Part shown: positions 54,015-62,850 of the stretch, piece after piece | Position numbering within the stretch: position 1 is the stretch's first letter | How the letters are laid out: the number at the start of each line of letters is the position of its first letter | DNA from: CADEDV01 sp964437415 | GTDB lineage: Bacteria; Bacteroidota; Bacteroidia; Chitinophagales; Chitinophagaceae | Direction: 5' to 3' | NCBI GenBank assembly: GCA_964437415.1 | Contig: CAYTGN010000016.1 | Coordinates: forward strand, 1 to 64,000 | Length of the DNA stretch: 64,000 bases | The notes under the pieces: generated by a model | Databases searched by the model: none | Told to the model about the DNA's origin: nothing | Seen by the model: only the letters and a program-made list of their open reading frames with translations | Translations under genes and position numbers: made by a program

Positions 54015-54131
54015 ATTAACCAGTTGAGATACAAATGTAAAAAGAGTGAAAATACCGGCTCTCCAATTAACAAAAGATTATTTGTGTTATTTTTGGCGGC
54101 TAACTGTCCTTTTTTCTTTAAAAATATACCT

Positions 54132-54395
54132 ATGTCGAGTAAACACGAGGAAAAATTCCTCAGTAAACTGCTGATTGGGATTGCACTTGTAACTGCTGGT
54201 ATTTTTGTGATATTATATGCCTGTTTTACCCGTTCCCAAACCGATGACTGGTACTTTTGGGGCATAATTGCTGCCGTATCTTTAAATTCAGGCCTTATTC
54301 TGATGTGCAGTGCCTATGTACATAAGATGAAGTCTGACCTGATCAAGCGACAAAAGCAGCGGGAACAGCAAAAAACTTTTACCGCCGATAACTGA
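54132..54395 (+). CDS. Small two-TM membrane protein of unknown function
   Basis: An 87-residue product from ATG 54132 (MSSKHEEKF). Two hydrophobic segments (about 11-30 and 40-60) and a charged C-terminal tail (KRQKQREQQK). An upstream in-frame ATG at 54024 would add 36 residues that overlap a minus-strand promoter region and look non-coding. It is the only plus-strand gene between two minus-strand genes, and no family is recognised. Confidence 0.7.
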   Translation: MSSKHEEKFLSKLLIGIALVTAGIFVILYACFTRSQTDDWYFWGIIAAVSLNSGLILMCSAYVHKMKSDLIKRQKQREQQKTFTADN

Positions 54396-54402
54396 TCCCG
54401 TA

Positions 54403-54744
54403 TCAGCCGAATTTTTTGCTGAACATGAAATATACAGCCCCCAGCAAAAAAGCAAAACTGACTAAATATTTCCAGTGAAAAGGCTCTTTCAGGTAATACA
54501 CGGCAAAAAATGCAAATACCACCAGGGTGATTACTTCCTGTATCAACTTAAGCTGGAAACCACTGAAACCTTTTTCGCTATATCCCCAGCGATTGGCGGG
54601 AACCATGAGGCAATATTCAAAAAAAGCGATGAACCAACTGATGGCTATCGCTTTCCATAAAGGCCAGCCCTCCTGTTTCAGGTGATAATACCAGGCAAAG
54701 GTCATGAAGATATTGGAAGCAACGAGAAGAAGAATGGTTCTCAT
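54403..54744 (-). CDS. DMT-like small membrane protein (DUF486)
   Basis: A 113-residue protein with four hydrophobic segments (ILLLVASNIFMTFAWYYHL; AISWFIAFFEYCLMVPANRW; EVITLVVFAFFAVYYL; WKYLVSFAFLLGAVYFMF). The arrangement and NIFMTFAWYYHLK start are typical of DUF486, a single half of the drug/metabolite transporter fold. It may dimerise; the substrate is not known. Confidence 0.9.
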   Translation of the reverse strand: MRTILLLVASNIFMTFAWYYHLKQEGWPLWKAIAISWFIAFFEYCLMVPANRWGYSEKGFSGFQLKLIQEVITLVVFAFFAVYYLKEPFHWKYLVSFAFLLGAVYFMFSKKFG

Positions 54745-54762
54745 AAATTATAAATACTAACG

Positions 54763-54788
54763 TAAAAAGTCCCACATTTGCGGGACTT
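54763..54788 (-). terminator. Terminator of smc
   Basis: AAGTCCC 54767-54773 and GGGACTT 54782-54788 form a perfect stem around an 8-base loop, followed on the minus strand by TTTTT. It lies about 25 bases past the smc stop at 54812. Confidence 0.9.
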
Positions 54789-54811
54789 AGTTATCTGATA
54801 TAGTTTATTAT

Positions 54812-57800
54812 CTAATTCTGACTTTGTTCCAAATTCCGGAAATCTACTGTCACCAGCTTGCTCACACCCGGTTCCTGCATCGTCACTCCATAGATTACAT
54901 CCACCGTACTCATCGTCATTTTATTGTGGGTAACGATGATGAACTGTGAATTGTCACTGAACTGGCGGATCATGTTGGTGAACTTGCCCACGTTGGCATC
55001 ATCCAACGGTGCATCCACCTCATCAAGGATACAAAATGGCGCCGGTTTGATAAGATAAATGGCAAATAACAGGGCAGTTGCGGTCAATGTTCTTTCCCCG
55101 CCACTCAACTGCGTCAATGATGTCGGACGTTTGCCTTTGGGTCTTGCCAATACATCAATTCCGGTTTCAGCCAGGTTCTCCGGATTCTCCAATACGAGGT
55201 CTGCGTCATCGTCTTCAGTAAACAATGTTTTGAATACTTTGATAAAATTCTCTCTTACCTGGTTGAAAGTCTCGAGAAATTTCTGGTTAGCCGTTGCTTC
55301 CACTTCCTCAATTGTCTTCAACAAACTTTCTTTGGCATTCACCAGGTCATTCTTTTGCTCCACAATGAATTCATATCGCTTTTTCATTTCGGTGAAAGCT
55401 TCGATAGCCGTTGGATTAACTTCCCCGAGATTCTCCAGGCGTTTCTTCATCCTGCCGGCCTTTTCCTGCAACTCTTCCAGGGTAATTTCCGTAGTTCTTG
55501 CCTGGTCCAAAATATCTTCCAGCCTGATGCGGAACTCTACATCTAATCTTTCCTTTGTTCCGGCCAATTGCAATTTCAGTTCGTTCAGTTTATCTTTGAT
55601 AGCGGCCAGCAAATGTTCCACCTGTTCTTTTTCTTTCACCTTATGACGCAATTCGCTTTCCTTTTCACTAAGTTGGTTGCGGAGGTTGTAATATGCCTGG
55701 TCGGCTTCATTCAAAATACTTTGCTCTTCTTCTCTCCTTCTCATCATCTCAATCAACCCCTCTTCAATATCTTTTAGCAAATTGGCTGATTGCTCAATAC
55801 TGGTGGTTGTATCAGCAAGACTTGTCGTATTGTTCTCAATCTGCTGTTGCAGGTCATTCAACTGGTTTTGTTTGAAATCCAGTTCCTGGTTCAATGCATT
55901 GATCTTGCTTTGCTGCCGGGTCACATTCAGGTTGAACTCATTGTACTGATGCAGCGCCTCATTGTAAGAGGTTTCCGCAGTTTTAAAACTATCATCTGCT
56001 TCCATGAGTTTGGAGCCATAACTCTGCAACTGTTCGTTGTATTCCAGCAATTGATTTCTCACCCCTTCCACTGACTGCTGTGTATGCAGCATCTGATGGG
56101 CCAGTTCTTCCAGGCGGTACTGGCTGCTGGTCTGCATCGAATGCAGGTTCTCCAGTTTATTATGCAGGGAAAAAACCTGGTTGGTCAGTTGCTGTATCTC
56201 TCTTTCGGTTTCTCTCAGCGCATTTTCACGGAGGTCTTCATTAAAAGCGATCACTTCATTGTGACGGGCCTGTATCTCGCTGCGAAGTTTTTCCACCACT
56301 TCGGCCTGCGCAGCTATTTCCTCCTGCAGTTTTTCCAGATTCTTTGCCCGGCCTATCTTTTTGCCTTCGATCAACCCAACACTTCCGCCGGTGAGTGAAT
56401 ATTTTCCTTTTACATACTTGCCGTGCTTCTCTATTACCACAAACCCGTTGCTGTTCTGTAATGCATTTTCATTATCGGCAATGAAAACATTTCCTAAAAG
56501 ATGTTCAGCAAGTTTGCGGTATTTCTCTTCCACTTCCACCACACTCAATGCATCAATGGCACCTTCCAATGAATGAGAAGAAACATTGAGCCCACTTTCA
56601 TTCACTTTGTCCAGCAGGAAGAAATTAGCCTTTCCTTTCTTATTCTCATCCAGCAGGTGAACCGCCTGCAAACCTTCCTGCAAATCATTGACCACATAAT
56701 AACTCAGGTATGGCTCCAGTACATTCTCCAATGCAGTTCGGTACTCTTCTTTTACATACAGGATATCTGAGAGGATCGGCGAAGTATGATTCCAGTTGCT
56801 GTTGTTATGCAGGAACTTCACAGAATCCGGATAGCCTTCCATCGAATCAATCATGCTTTTCAAAAGGTCATGTTCGTTCCTTCTGGCATCCAGTTTTCTT
56901 GTTTCAGCTGCCAGCTCGTTGCGCAATCCTTCGAGTATGGATTGAGTTTGTAAAATCTGTTCCCTGGTATTTTCCTGGTGTTGCTGCAACTGTTCCAGGT
57001 CAACTTTCTTTATATTCAGTTCTTTTTCTTTCAGTATTCTTTCCTGATCGAGGTGGTGACGCTGTTCTTCTCTTTGTTTTCTTTCTTCTTCAATCTGAGC
57101 TATCGTTCTTTGCAGGTTCTGAACGGAAGTATCGGCCACAGCTACTTTTTTCTCTGCATCAAACTGGTTGCGCTGCACCTGCTGGTATTCGCTTCGTAAT
57201 GAGTCAAGCGTTCTGCGCTTCTCATCCAATGCCGCCCTTTGCAACAGCACCTGGCTGTTTAGTTGCCGGAGTTGTTCATTTAATCCTTCAAGATTCTTTG
57301 CTTCCTCTTCCACCTGGAGTTTGGTGAATCCAATGCTCTCATCAATACCTTTCAACTGGCCGCCGGCTTTTTGCAAAAACTCCTGCAGGTTATTTTCTCT
57401 TTCTTTCAGGTATTCGAGTCGCTGGGCTGCAAGGTTTTTATCGTTTTCTTTTGTCCGCACCTGCTGCACCAATTCATTAAAAGCATGCTGCATACTTTGC
57501 AACTGTCTTTCTTTTTCAATGAAACCTACTTTCTCCTGTTCCAGTGCCGCTTCTTCACCGGCAATCTCCGCTTCCATGCGGATGCGTTTGTCTGTTTCTG
57601 CATCGTGCTGTTCGGTCAGCTCTTTGTAGGTAAGGTTGAATCCTTCAAGCGCAGCTTTTGCCAGTTCAATACTCACTTCACGATAATCCTTTTTGATCTC
57701 GTGGTATTTCTCCGCCTTTTTCGCCTGGCTTTCCAGTGCCTTCAACTGGTTGTTGATCTCAAAGAGCAAATCTTCAATACGGGCCAGGTCCTGTTCGGTG

Positions 57801-58348
57801 GCATCCAATTTCTGTTTGGCCTCTTTCTTTCTTGTTTTGTAAATAGAAATACCGGCGGCCTGTTCCAGCATCCGGCGACGGCTGTTATCCTTGTCTTTTA
57901 TGAGATCATCAACCATCCCCAATTCAATGATGGCATAGCTGTCGGTACTCACCCCCGTGTCCATGAAAAGATTCTGGATGTCTTTCAGGCGGCACTGCAC
58001 ATCATTTAGCCGATATTCTGATTCACCGCTTTTGTAAAATTTGCGGGTAATGGTGACGGTGCTGAATTCGGTAGGCAACAGGTTTTTTGTATTCTCAAAA
58101 GTAAGGCTCACTTCAGCCAAACCACTGGCACTGCGGGTCTTGGAGCCATTAAATACCAAACTATCCAGGTTCTCACTCCGCAGTTGACTGATCTTTTGCT
58201 CTCCTATCACCCAGCGGATGCTGTCAACAATATTGGATTTGCCGCAACCGTTTGGGCCAACGATGCCGGTAATGTTATCATCAAAATTCACTACAGTTTT
58301 GTCGGCAAAACTTTTGAATCCTTTGATCTCTAAACTCTTTAATCTCAC
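54812..58348 (-). CDS. smc: Chromosome segregation ATPase SMC
   Basis: An 1178-residue SMC protein starting with GTG (VRLKSLEIKGFKSFADKTVV). The N-terminal head has the Walker A loop GPNGCGKSN (31-39). Two long coiled coils flank a hinge at about 500-660, and the C-terminal head has LSGGERTLTATALLFAIYLI (signature), then PFCILDEVDAPLDDANV (Walker B). The size is normal. SMC organises and segregates chromosomes. A good terminator follows; the upstream intergenic region is 555 bases. Confidence 0.97.
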   Translation of the reverse strand: MRLKSLEIKGFKSFADKTVVNFDDNITGIVGPNGCGKSNIVDSIRWVIGEQKISQLRSENLDSLVFNGSKTRSASGLAEVSLTFENTKNLLPTEFSTVTITRKFYKSGESEYRLNDVQCRLKDIQNLFMDTGVSTDSYAIIELGMVDDLIKDKDNSRRRMLEQAAGISIYKTRKKEAKQKLDATEQDLARIEDLLFEINNQLKALESQAKKAEKYHEIKKDYREVSIELAKAALEGFNLTYKELTEQHDAETDKRIRMEAEIAGEEAALEQEKVGFIEKERQLQSMQHAFNELVQQVRTKENDKNLAAQRLEYLKERENNLQEFLQKAGGQLKGIDESIGFTKLQVEEEAKNLEGLNEQLRQLNSQVLLQRAALDEKRRTLDSLRSEYQQVQRNQFDAEKKVAVADTSVQNLQRTIAQIEEERKQREEQRHHLDQERILKEKELNIKKVDLEQLQQHQENTREQILQTQSILEGLRNELAAETRKLDARRNEHDLLKSMIDSMEGYPDSVKFLHNNSNWNHTSPILSDILYVKEEYRTALENVLEPYLSYYVVNDLQEGLQAVHLLDENKKGKANFFLLDKVNESGLNVSSHSLEGAIDALSVVEVEEKYRKLAEHLLGNVFIADNENALQNSNGFVVIEKHGKYVKGKYSLTGGSVGLIEGKKIGRAKNLEKLQEEIAAQAEVVEKLRSEIQARHNEVIAFNEDLRENALRETEREIQQLTNQVFSLHNKLENLHSMQTSSQYRLEELAHQMLHTQQSVEGVRNQLLEYNEQLQSYGSKLMEADDSFKTAETSYNEALHQYNEFNLNVTRQQSKINALNQELDFKQNQLNDLQQQIENNTTSLADTTTSIEQSANLLKDIEEGLIEMMRRREEEQSILNEADQAYYNLRNQLSEKESELRHKVKEKEQVEHLLAAIKDKLNELKLQLAGTKERLDVEFRIRLEDILDQARTTEITLEELQEKAGRMKKRLENLGEVNPTAIEAFTEMKKRYEFIVEQKNDLVNAKESLLKTIEEVEATANQKFLETFNQVRENFIKVFKTLFTEDDDADLVLENPENLAETGIDVLARPKGKRPTSLTQLSGGERTLTATALLFAIYLIKPAPFCILDEVDAPLDDANVGKFTNMIRQFSDNSQFIIVTHNKMTMSTVDVIYGVTMQEPGVSKLVTVDFRNLEQSQN

Positions 58349-58903
58349 GGTTTTCTTGTTTAAGTCAGCGGCGAATTTACAGCAATAAGAGTGAAAACAA
58401 GTTTTGGCTATCAGTCAGTTATTCACAACGATTAGCCAAAAATGTGAGCAAGAAATCTGAAAACTCTGGTTGTGAATAGTAACGCCAGACAGGGATAGTC
58501 TGAATGCGAAACTCCCTTGAATAAAATTTCTGACGCAGGAAAAACAGGTAGTGTATCACCCGGCAGCTACCGGGTTTGAATTTAGTAAGGTGTAACGAAT
58601 GTTATTCATGGCCCTGTGGCTATCGCTTTGCTACCCGATCCTTCAATGCCTCTGGACTTTCCGGCGAAGCCTGCGGCAGGCACAGAATCACTGAAAATGG
58701 TACAATACCCAATAATAAATAAACTCTTTTTATCGGAAAGAATATACTATCTTCACCGGGTGAACAAAAGTTCTTCCGCCATTTAGTCTGGATTTGTATC
58801 AATTCTTACTCTTCGTCTTAGTAACAGTTAATCTCCTCTTAGCTTTTTTGCAGCCGGTCCTTTGTCACAGGTATTTTTATTGTTTTATTTAAAATTATGT
58901 TTT
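58349..58903. other. Long intergenic region between smc and the RRM gene
   Basis: 555 bases, no credible gene; a minus-strand 60-codon frame (58620-58802) is probably chance. It has the hairpin ACCCGG 58558-58563 with CCGGGT 58570-58575 and the palindrome GCCTGCGGCAGGC at 58669-58681. It must hold divergent promoters for smc and the RRM gene. No clear motif pair was found. Confidence 0.45.
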
Positions 58904-59173
58904 ATGAACATGTACGTTTCGAATCTGAGTTTTCATACCTCAGAAGATGTATTAAGGAAATTGTTTGAAGCTTTTGGAACTGTTACTTCTGCCAAAGTGA
59001 TTAGCGACCGTGAAACAGGACGCAGCCGCGGATTTGGTTTTGTTGAAATGGCATCAGAGACTGAGGCCACCACTGCTATGAATGCATTGGATCAAAAAGA
59101 TATTGAAGGAAGAGCCTTATCAGTGTCTTTGGCAAGGGAAAAATCTCCCCGCTCCAATAACAGAAATTACTGA
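58904..59173 (+). CDS. RRM-type RNA-binding protein
   Basis: An 89-residue single RNA-recognition-motif protein from ATG 58904. RNP2 is MYVSNL, RNP1 is RGFGFVEM, with aromatic residues in the expected positions, so it should bind single-stranded RNA. Small RRM proteins are common and abundant in Bacteroidota and some respond to cold. The upstream ATG at 58862 would add a non-conserved tail. Single gene with its own terminator. Confidence 0.95.
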   Translation: MNMYVSNLSFHTSEDVLRKLFEAFGTVTSAKVISDRETGRSRGFGFVEMASETEATTAMNALDQKDIEGRALSVSLAREKSPRSNNRNY

Positions 59174-59221
59174 TACGATATTCATATTGTTATGGTAAGA
59201 GGCCTTTTACAAGGCTCAAAT

Positions 59222-59250
59222 AAAAAAGACGGTTAATAGCCGTCTTTTTT
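59222..59250. terminator. Bidirectional terminator between the RRM and barrel genes
   Basis: AAAAAAGACGG 59222-59232 pairs with CCGTCTTTTTT 59240-59250. The T and A runs on both sides fit rho-independent termination of both convergent genes; the stop of the minus-strand gene (59265) is 15 bases away. Confidence 0.92.
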
Positions 59251-59264
59251 TATTTTCTTATTAC

Positions 59265-59819
59265 CTAATATGAGCTGTTTCCCGTTCCTCTCACCCTGTC
59301 CATCTGTGCTTTGTGCAGGTAAACCTGGAAACCTGCGTTGAGGGCAAAGCCGCCACTACCGTCAAAATTCTTCAGCTTGATGTGGTCATACCCCATCAGG
59401 ATATCAATCGAAACATGTTCGCTGATAAAAATGGCAGCACCGCCGCCGAGAAAATAATTTATCCCGGTGTTCCGGTTAGATACATTACCAATTGTGGTCT
59501 TGTTGGTAAGAAAGCTCAGGTTGGTATGAAATAAAGGACGAACATTGGCTGTGGTGAAATAATAGCGGGCAAAAGGCCCGATCCCAAAACTACTGGTCTT
59601 TTCATCACCGGTCTTGGTGAAATTGAGGGTGAGATTGCCGCCGAGGGCAAGATTATTGATCACAAAAGCGCCGGCGCTGGGTGTCAGCCCCACCTGGGTA
59701 TTATTCTCAGAAGTGTTGATGCGGAGAAAGCCGCCCACCATCCAGTCACCTTGTTCTGTTTGTGCATGCAACATGCCTGCACAAATAATTGATATAAATA
59801 AAACGATTACCTTCTTCAT
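59265..59819 (-). CDS. Small outer-membrane beta-barrel protein
   Basis: A 184-residue protein from ATG 59819, chosen because a signal peptide follows (MKKVIVLFISIICAGMLHAQ); the upstream ATG at 59903 gives an unlikely extension. The mature part is alternating polar/hydrophobic strands (WMVGGFLRINTSENNTQVGL; SFGIGPFARYYFTT; INYFLGGGAAIFISEH) that fit an 8-stranded OmpA/OmpX-type or porin-family barrel. Function unknown. Confidence 0.85.
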   Translation of the reverse strand: MKKVIVLFISIICAGMLHAQTEQGDWMVGGFLRINTSENNTQVGLTPSAGAFVINNLALGGNLTLNFTKTGDEKTSSFGIGPFARYYFTTANVRPLFHTNLSFLTNKTTIGNVSNRNTGINYFLGGGAAIFISEHVSIDILMGYDHIKLKNFDGSGGFALNAGFQVYLHKAQMDRVRGTGNSSY

Positions 59820-60019
59820 ACAAATGGTTTTAATACATAAAAGTAAATCATCAAAGCCAATTAAAAGAATAATACAATATACCCGACCTGATTCTAATGA
59901 CAATATAAGACATTAAACTGCCTGGTTTTTTTGATGAATGCCAATGCTTCGGTAACTTAGTAACCGGCAGAATAAATCATCAGCACGGTAATTGCATTCG
60001 TTCTTCAACCGGAAAGAGT

Positions 60020-61396
60020 ATGTCACTTCGCCAGTTCATCGCTTCAAGAAAGTTTTTGCGGCCTTTACATTTTATCAGGACCAAAGCCACATTGGGCTGG
60101 AATGAGATGGCTGCCCGTTTTGGCCTGCATGATGATGTTTTTTACAACCCCCTTTACAAAAAGATCGAAAAACCGGTCACAGCTATCCTTATTGGCGCCG
60201 GGCACAGGGGTAATATCTATGCAGGATATTCAAAAAAATATCCCGGCGAACTGCAGATCGTTGCCGTGGCCGATAATAACCCGGAGCGGAGAAAAAATGC
60301 ATCCAAACACTACAAGATACCGGCAGATCAATGCTACAAAGACTGGAAAGAGGTATTTGCCCATGAAAAGATGGCTGATGCTGTGATCATTGCCACCCCC
60401 GACCAGTTGCATACGCAGCCCTGTCTTGCAGCCCTGGATGCAGGATATGATGTGCTGCTGGAAAAACCAATTGCACCAAACGAGCAGGAATGCCGCCAGA
60501 TACTGGAAAAAGCCAGGCAAACAAACCGCATAGTAGCTGTTTGCCATGTGCTTCGCTATTCACCTTATTTCAGAGAGCTGAAAGAAGTGATTGATGCAGG
60601 GCTCATTGGCAATATCATCAGCATACATCACATGGAGCCGATTGAGCATATTCACATGAGCCATTCTTATGTGAGAGGAAAATGGAAAAACAGCAAGGAA
60701 GCTACACCAATCATCCTTGCCAAATCATCCCATGATACAGACATCATCCGCTGGTTAGTGAACAGCCCGGCTCATGATGTTCATTGTTTTGGCAACCTGA
60801 GTTGGTTCACCAACCGCAATGCTCCGGAAGGCAGTACTGAACGCTGCACCGATGGCTGCAAAGTGGAAGACAAATGTGCTTATTCAGCCATACAGATCTA
60901 TTACAGGGACAGGAAAAGACTTTATGTGTTTGATATGCCGGAGGACAAAAGCAAGTGGGGAAATTTTATCATGGATCAACTGCGCAGCACGGACTATGGC
61001 CGCTGTGTGTATAAGATGGATAACGACCAGCCCGATCATCTGACTGTGAATATGCTATTTGAAAATGGCGTCACTGCAGCTTTTAGTATGGAAGCCCATG
61101 TTTCTTATGAAGGAAGAAGGACAAGGATCATGGGATCGAAAGGGGATATCACCGGCGATATGGAAACTTTTGTAATGACAGATTTTAAAACAAAAAAACA
61201 AACTTCCTGGTCATTGAAAACGGACCCGCATGGCGGTGGTGACCATAGGCTGGTGAAAGACTGGGTGCAGGCAGTATACCAGCAAAACAAGGGCCTGCTC
61301 AGCTCATCCATTGAAGTATCGGTGGAAAGTCACCTGATGGCTTTTGCTGCAGAAAGAAGCCGGCTGAACCGCACCATTGAAGATATCAGGATCTAA
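60020..61396 (+). CDS. Gfo/Idh/MocA-family oxidoreductase (long form)
   Basis: A 458-residue NAD(P)-dependent dehydrogenase. The dinucleotide-binding site is TAILIGAGHRGNIYAGYSKK near residue 55, followed by VADNNPERR, ATPDQLHTQP and LLEKPIAPNEQE, with the catalytic-type Lys. It has an extra N-terminal tail (about 50 residues) and a Cys-rich insert (ERCTDGCKVEDKCAY), so the enzyme is longer than the ~330-residue norm. It probably acts on a sugar or cyclitol. It converges on a second family member and shares the stop region. Confidence 0.93.
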   Translation: MSLRQFIASRKFLRPLHFIRTKATLGWNEMAARFGLHDDVFYNPLYKKIEKPVTAILIGAGHRGNIYAGYSKKYPGELQIVAVADNNPERRKNASKHYKIPADQCYKDWKEVFAHEKMADAVIIATPDQLHTQPCLAALDAGYDVLLEKPIAPNEQECRQILEKARQTNRIVAVCHVLRYSPYFRELKEVIDAGLIGNIISIHHMEPIEHIHMSHSYVRGKWKNSKEATPIILAKSSHDTDIIRWLVNSPAHDVHCFGNLSWFTNRNAPEGSTERCTDGCKVEDKCAYSAIQIYYRDRKRLYVFDMPEDKSKWGNFIMDQLRSTDYGRCVYKMDNDQPDHLTVNMLFENGVTAAFSMEAHVSYEGRRTRIMGSKGDITGDMETFVMTDFKTKKQTSWSLKTDPHGGGDHRLVKDWVQAVYQQNKGLLSSSIEVSVESHLMAFAAERSRLNRTIEDIRI

Positions 61397-62376
61397 CCTT
61401 TGCCGGAGATCATATCCATCATCCGCATCACGGCAACACCTTCTTCAGCAGAACAGGGATTGGGGCCGTTGTCAAGAAAATAATTCACCACTTTTTCAAT
61501 CATCGGCTGCTGCACATGTTCCAATGGTTCGAAATGCAGTTCCGATCTTTCAGCACCGGAAGCAATTAACACCGGCTCGTGATTGAAAAAACTGAACTGT
61601 ATGATGCCCTTGTCGCCAATGATTTCACAATAATCTTTTTCCTGGTGCTTGCCAACAGTAAAACACCATGTGCCTGAGAACAGCAGGTCGTTTTCAAAAC
61701 GGATTGATGCAGACACAACATCATCGGCGTCATACAAACCCGCCTGGTTGTAGGCCAAGCCTGAAACCTCTTTTGCTTCACCAAAAAAATAGTACAGGAT
61801 ATCCAACTGGTGCGGCGCCAGGTCATGAAACATTCCACCGCCGGCCACCGCATTGTTTACCCTCCATGCTGTTTTGGGAACAGCAAGCTCTTCCATCGTT
61901 AATGCCGCTTTGCAAATAACCAATCTTGCTAATCTTGGATTACCAATAAGTCCCTGCTGTAACATTTCCCTGACCTTGCTGTAAAGCGGTTGTGCCCGGC
62001 GATAATGCGCCACCACCAGTTTGGTATTGTTTGCCTTTGCTGCCGCAGCCATTCTTTCTGCCGAAGCTGCGTCGATTGTCATGGGTTTTTCCACATAAAC
62101 CGGTTTGCCTGCCTGTGCAGCCATGATGCTGTATTCCTCATGCGAAGAAGGCGGAGTGGCCACATACACAGCATTCACATCCGGGTCGCTAATAAGGGCA
62201 TGGGCATTAGTGTACCATTTCGGCACCTGGTGGCGACGGGCATAGTCCTTTACTTTCTCTTCATCACGACGCATCACAGCCACCAGTGATGAGCCGGGCA
62301 CTTTGTTAAAAGCCGGTCCGCTTTTTTTCTCGGTCACGTCACCGCAACCGATGATGCCCCATTGTATTTTTTTCAT
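61393..62376 (-). CDS. Gfo/Idh/MocA-family oxidoreductase
   Basis: A 327-residue enzyme of standard length: WGIIGCGDVTEKKSGPAFNK at the N-terminus, ATPPSSHEEYSI, and VYVEKPMTIDAASAERM. GGGMFHDLAPHQLDILYYFF is typical of the C-terminal domain. Substrate unknown. It is convergent with the other family member; their stop codons overlap by four bases at 61393-61396, so the two are on different transcripts. Confidence 0.94.
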   Translation of the reverse strand: MKKIQWGIIGCGDVTEKKSGPAFNKVPGSSLVAVMRRDEEKVKDYARRHQVPKWYTNAHALISDPDVNAVYVATPPSSHEEYSIMAAQAGKPVYVEKPMTIDAASAERMAAAAKANNTKLVVAHYRRAQPLYSKVREMLQQGLIGNPRLARLVICKAALTMEELAVPKTAWRVNNAVAGGGMFHDLAPHQLDILYYFFGEAKEVSGLAYNQAGLYDADDVVSASIRFENDLLFSGTWCFTVGKHQEKDYCEIIGDKGIIQFSFFNHEPVLIASGAERSELHFEPLEHVQQPMIEKVVNYFLDNGPNPCSAEEGVAVMRMMDMISGKG

Positions 62377-62443
62377 GTTTAATAGCTGCTCGTATGATAT
62401 GATACTGCTAAAATATCATTTCATACAGAAATGCAGGCAGGAA

Positions 62444-62782
62444 TCACATTACTTTTTGGGCATGAGCCCATTTCATCCTTTTGCCAATGCGGAAAGTGAG
62501 AGTGTCAATATAAAGCCGGAAAGCACAAAGCACACAGAGTACCGGTTTGCTGCTGCGAAAGCTTTCATTGTGCTGAAAAAAGCGATGACCAATGCCCGGC
62601 AGCAAATAACCAACGAATATGGCGGACAGCAGCAACCAATAGTTGGATAAAACAAAAGAAAGTATGATGAGAGTGAAAAAAGAAGTGGCCCCGATAAAAT
62701 GTAAAACCTGGTTGGCAGGGCTATTATGTGCCCGCAAGTAGGCGGGGTAAAAAGCATTTAGTTCCGCAAAAAACTTTTTCAT
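62444..62782 (-). CDS. DUF962/Mpo1-like membrane protein
   Basis: A 112-residue protein from ATG 62782, preferred over 62812. The start MKKFFAELNAFYPAYLRAHN, then HFIGATSFFTLIILSFVL and YLLPGIGHRFFQHN are typical of DUF962/Mpo1-like proteins (fungal Mpo1 is a fatty-acid dioxygenase; the bacterial function is not shown). It has three hydrophobic segments and conserved His residues that could bind metal. Follows the Gfo/Idh gene in the same direction of reading, 67 bases apart. Confidence 0.85.
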   Translation of the reverse strand: MKKFFAELNAFYPAYLRAHNSPANQVLHFIGATSFFTLIILSFVLSNYWLLLSAIFVGYLLPGIGHRFFQHNESFRSSKPVLCVLCAFRLYIDTLTFRIGKRMKWAHAQKVM

Positions 62783-62850
62783 GGTGGTGGCACTTGCAAC
62801 CAAGTTAACCACTTTTCATAAGTCCTGCAAAAGTTAAATGGGAATAAAAT

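Noticed and set aside
58620..58802. 60-codon minus-strand open frame
   Set aside because: No family features, overlaps the GCCTGCGGCAGGC palindrome, and has no clear start context.
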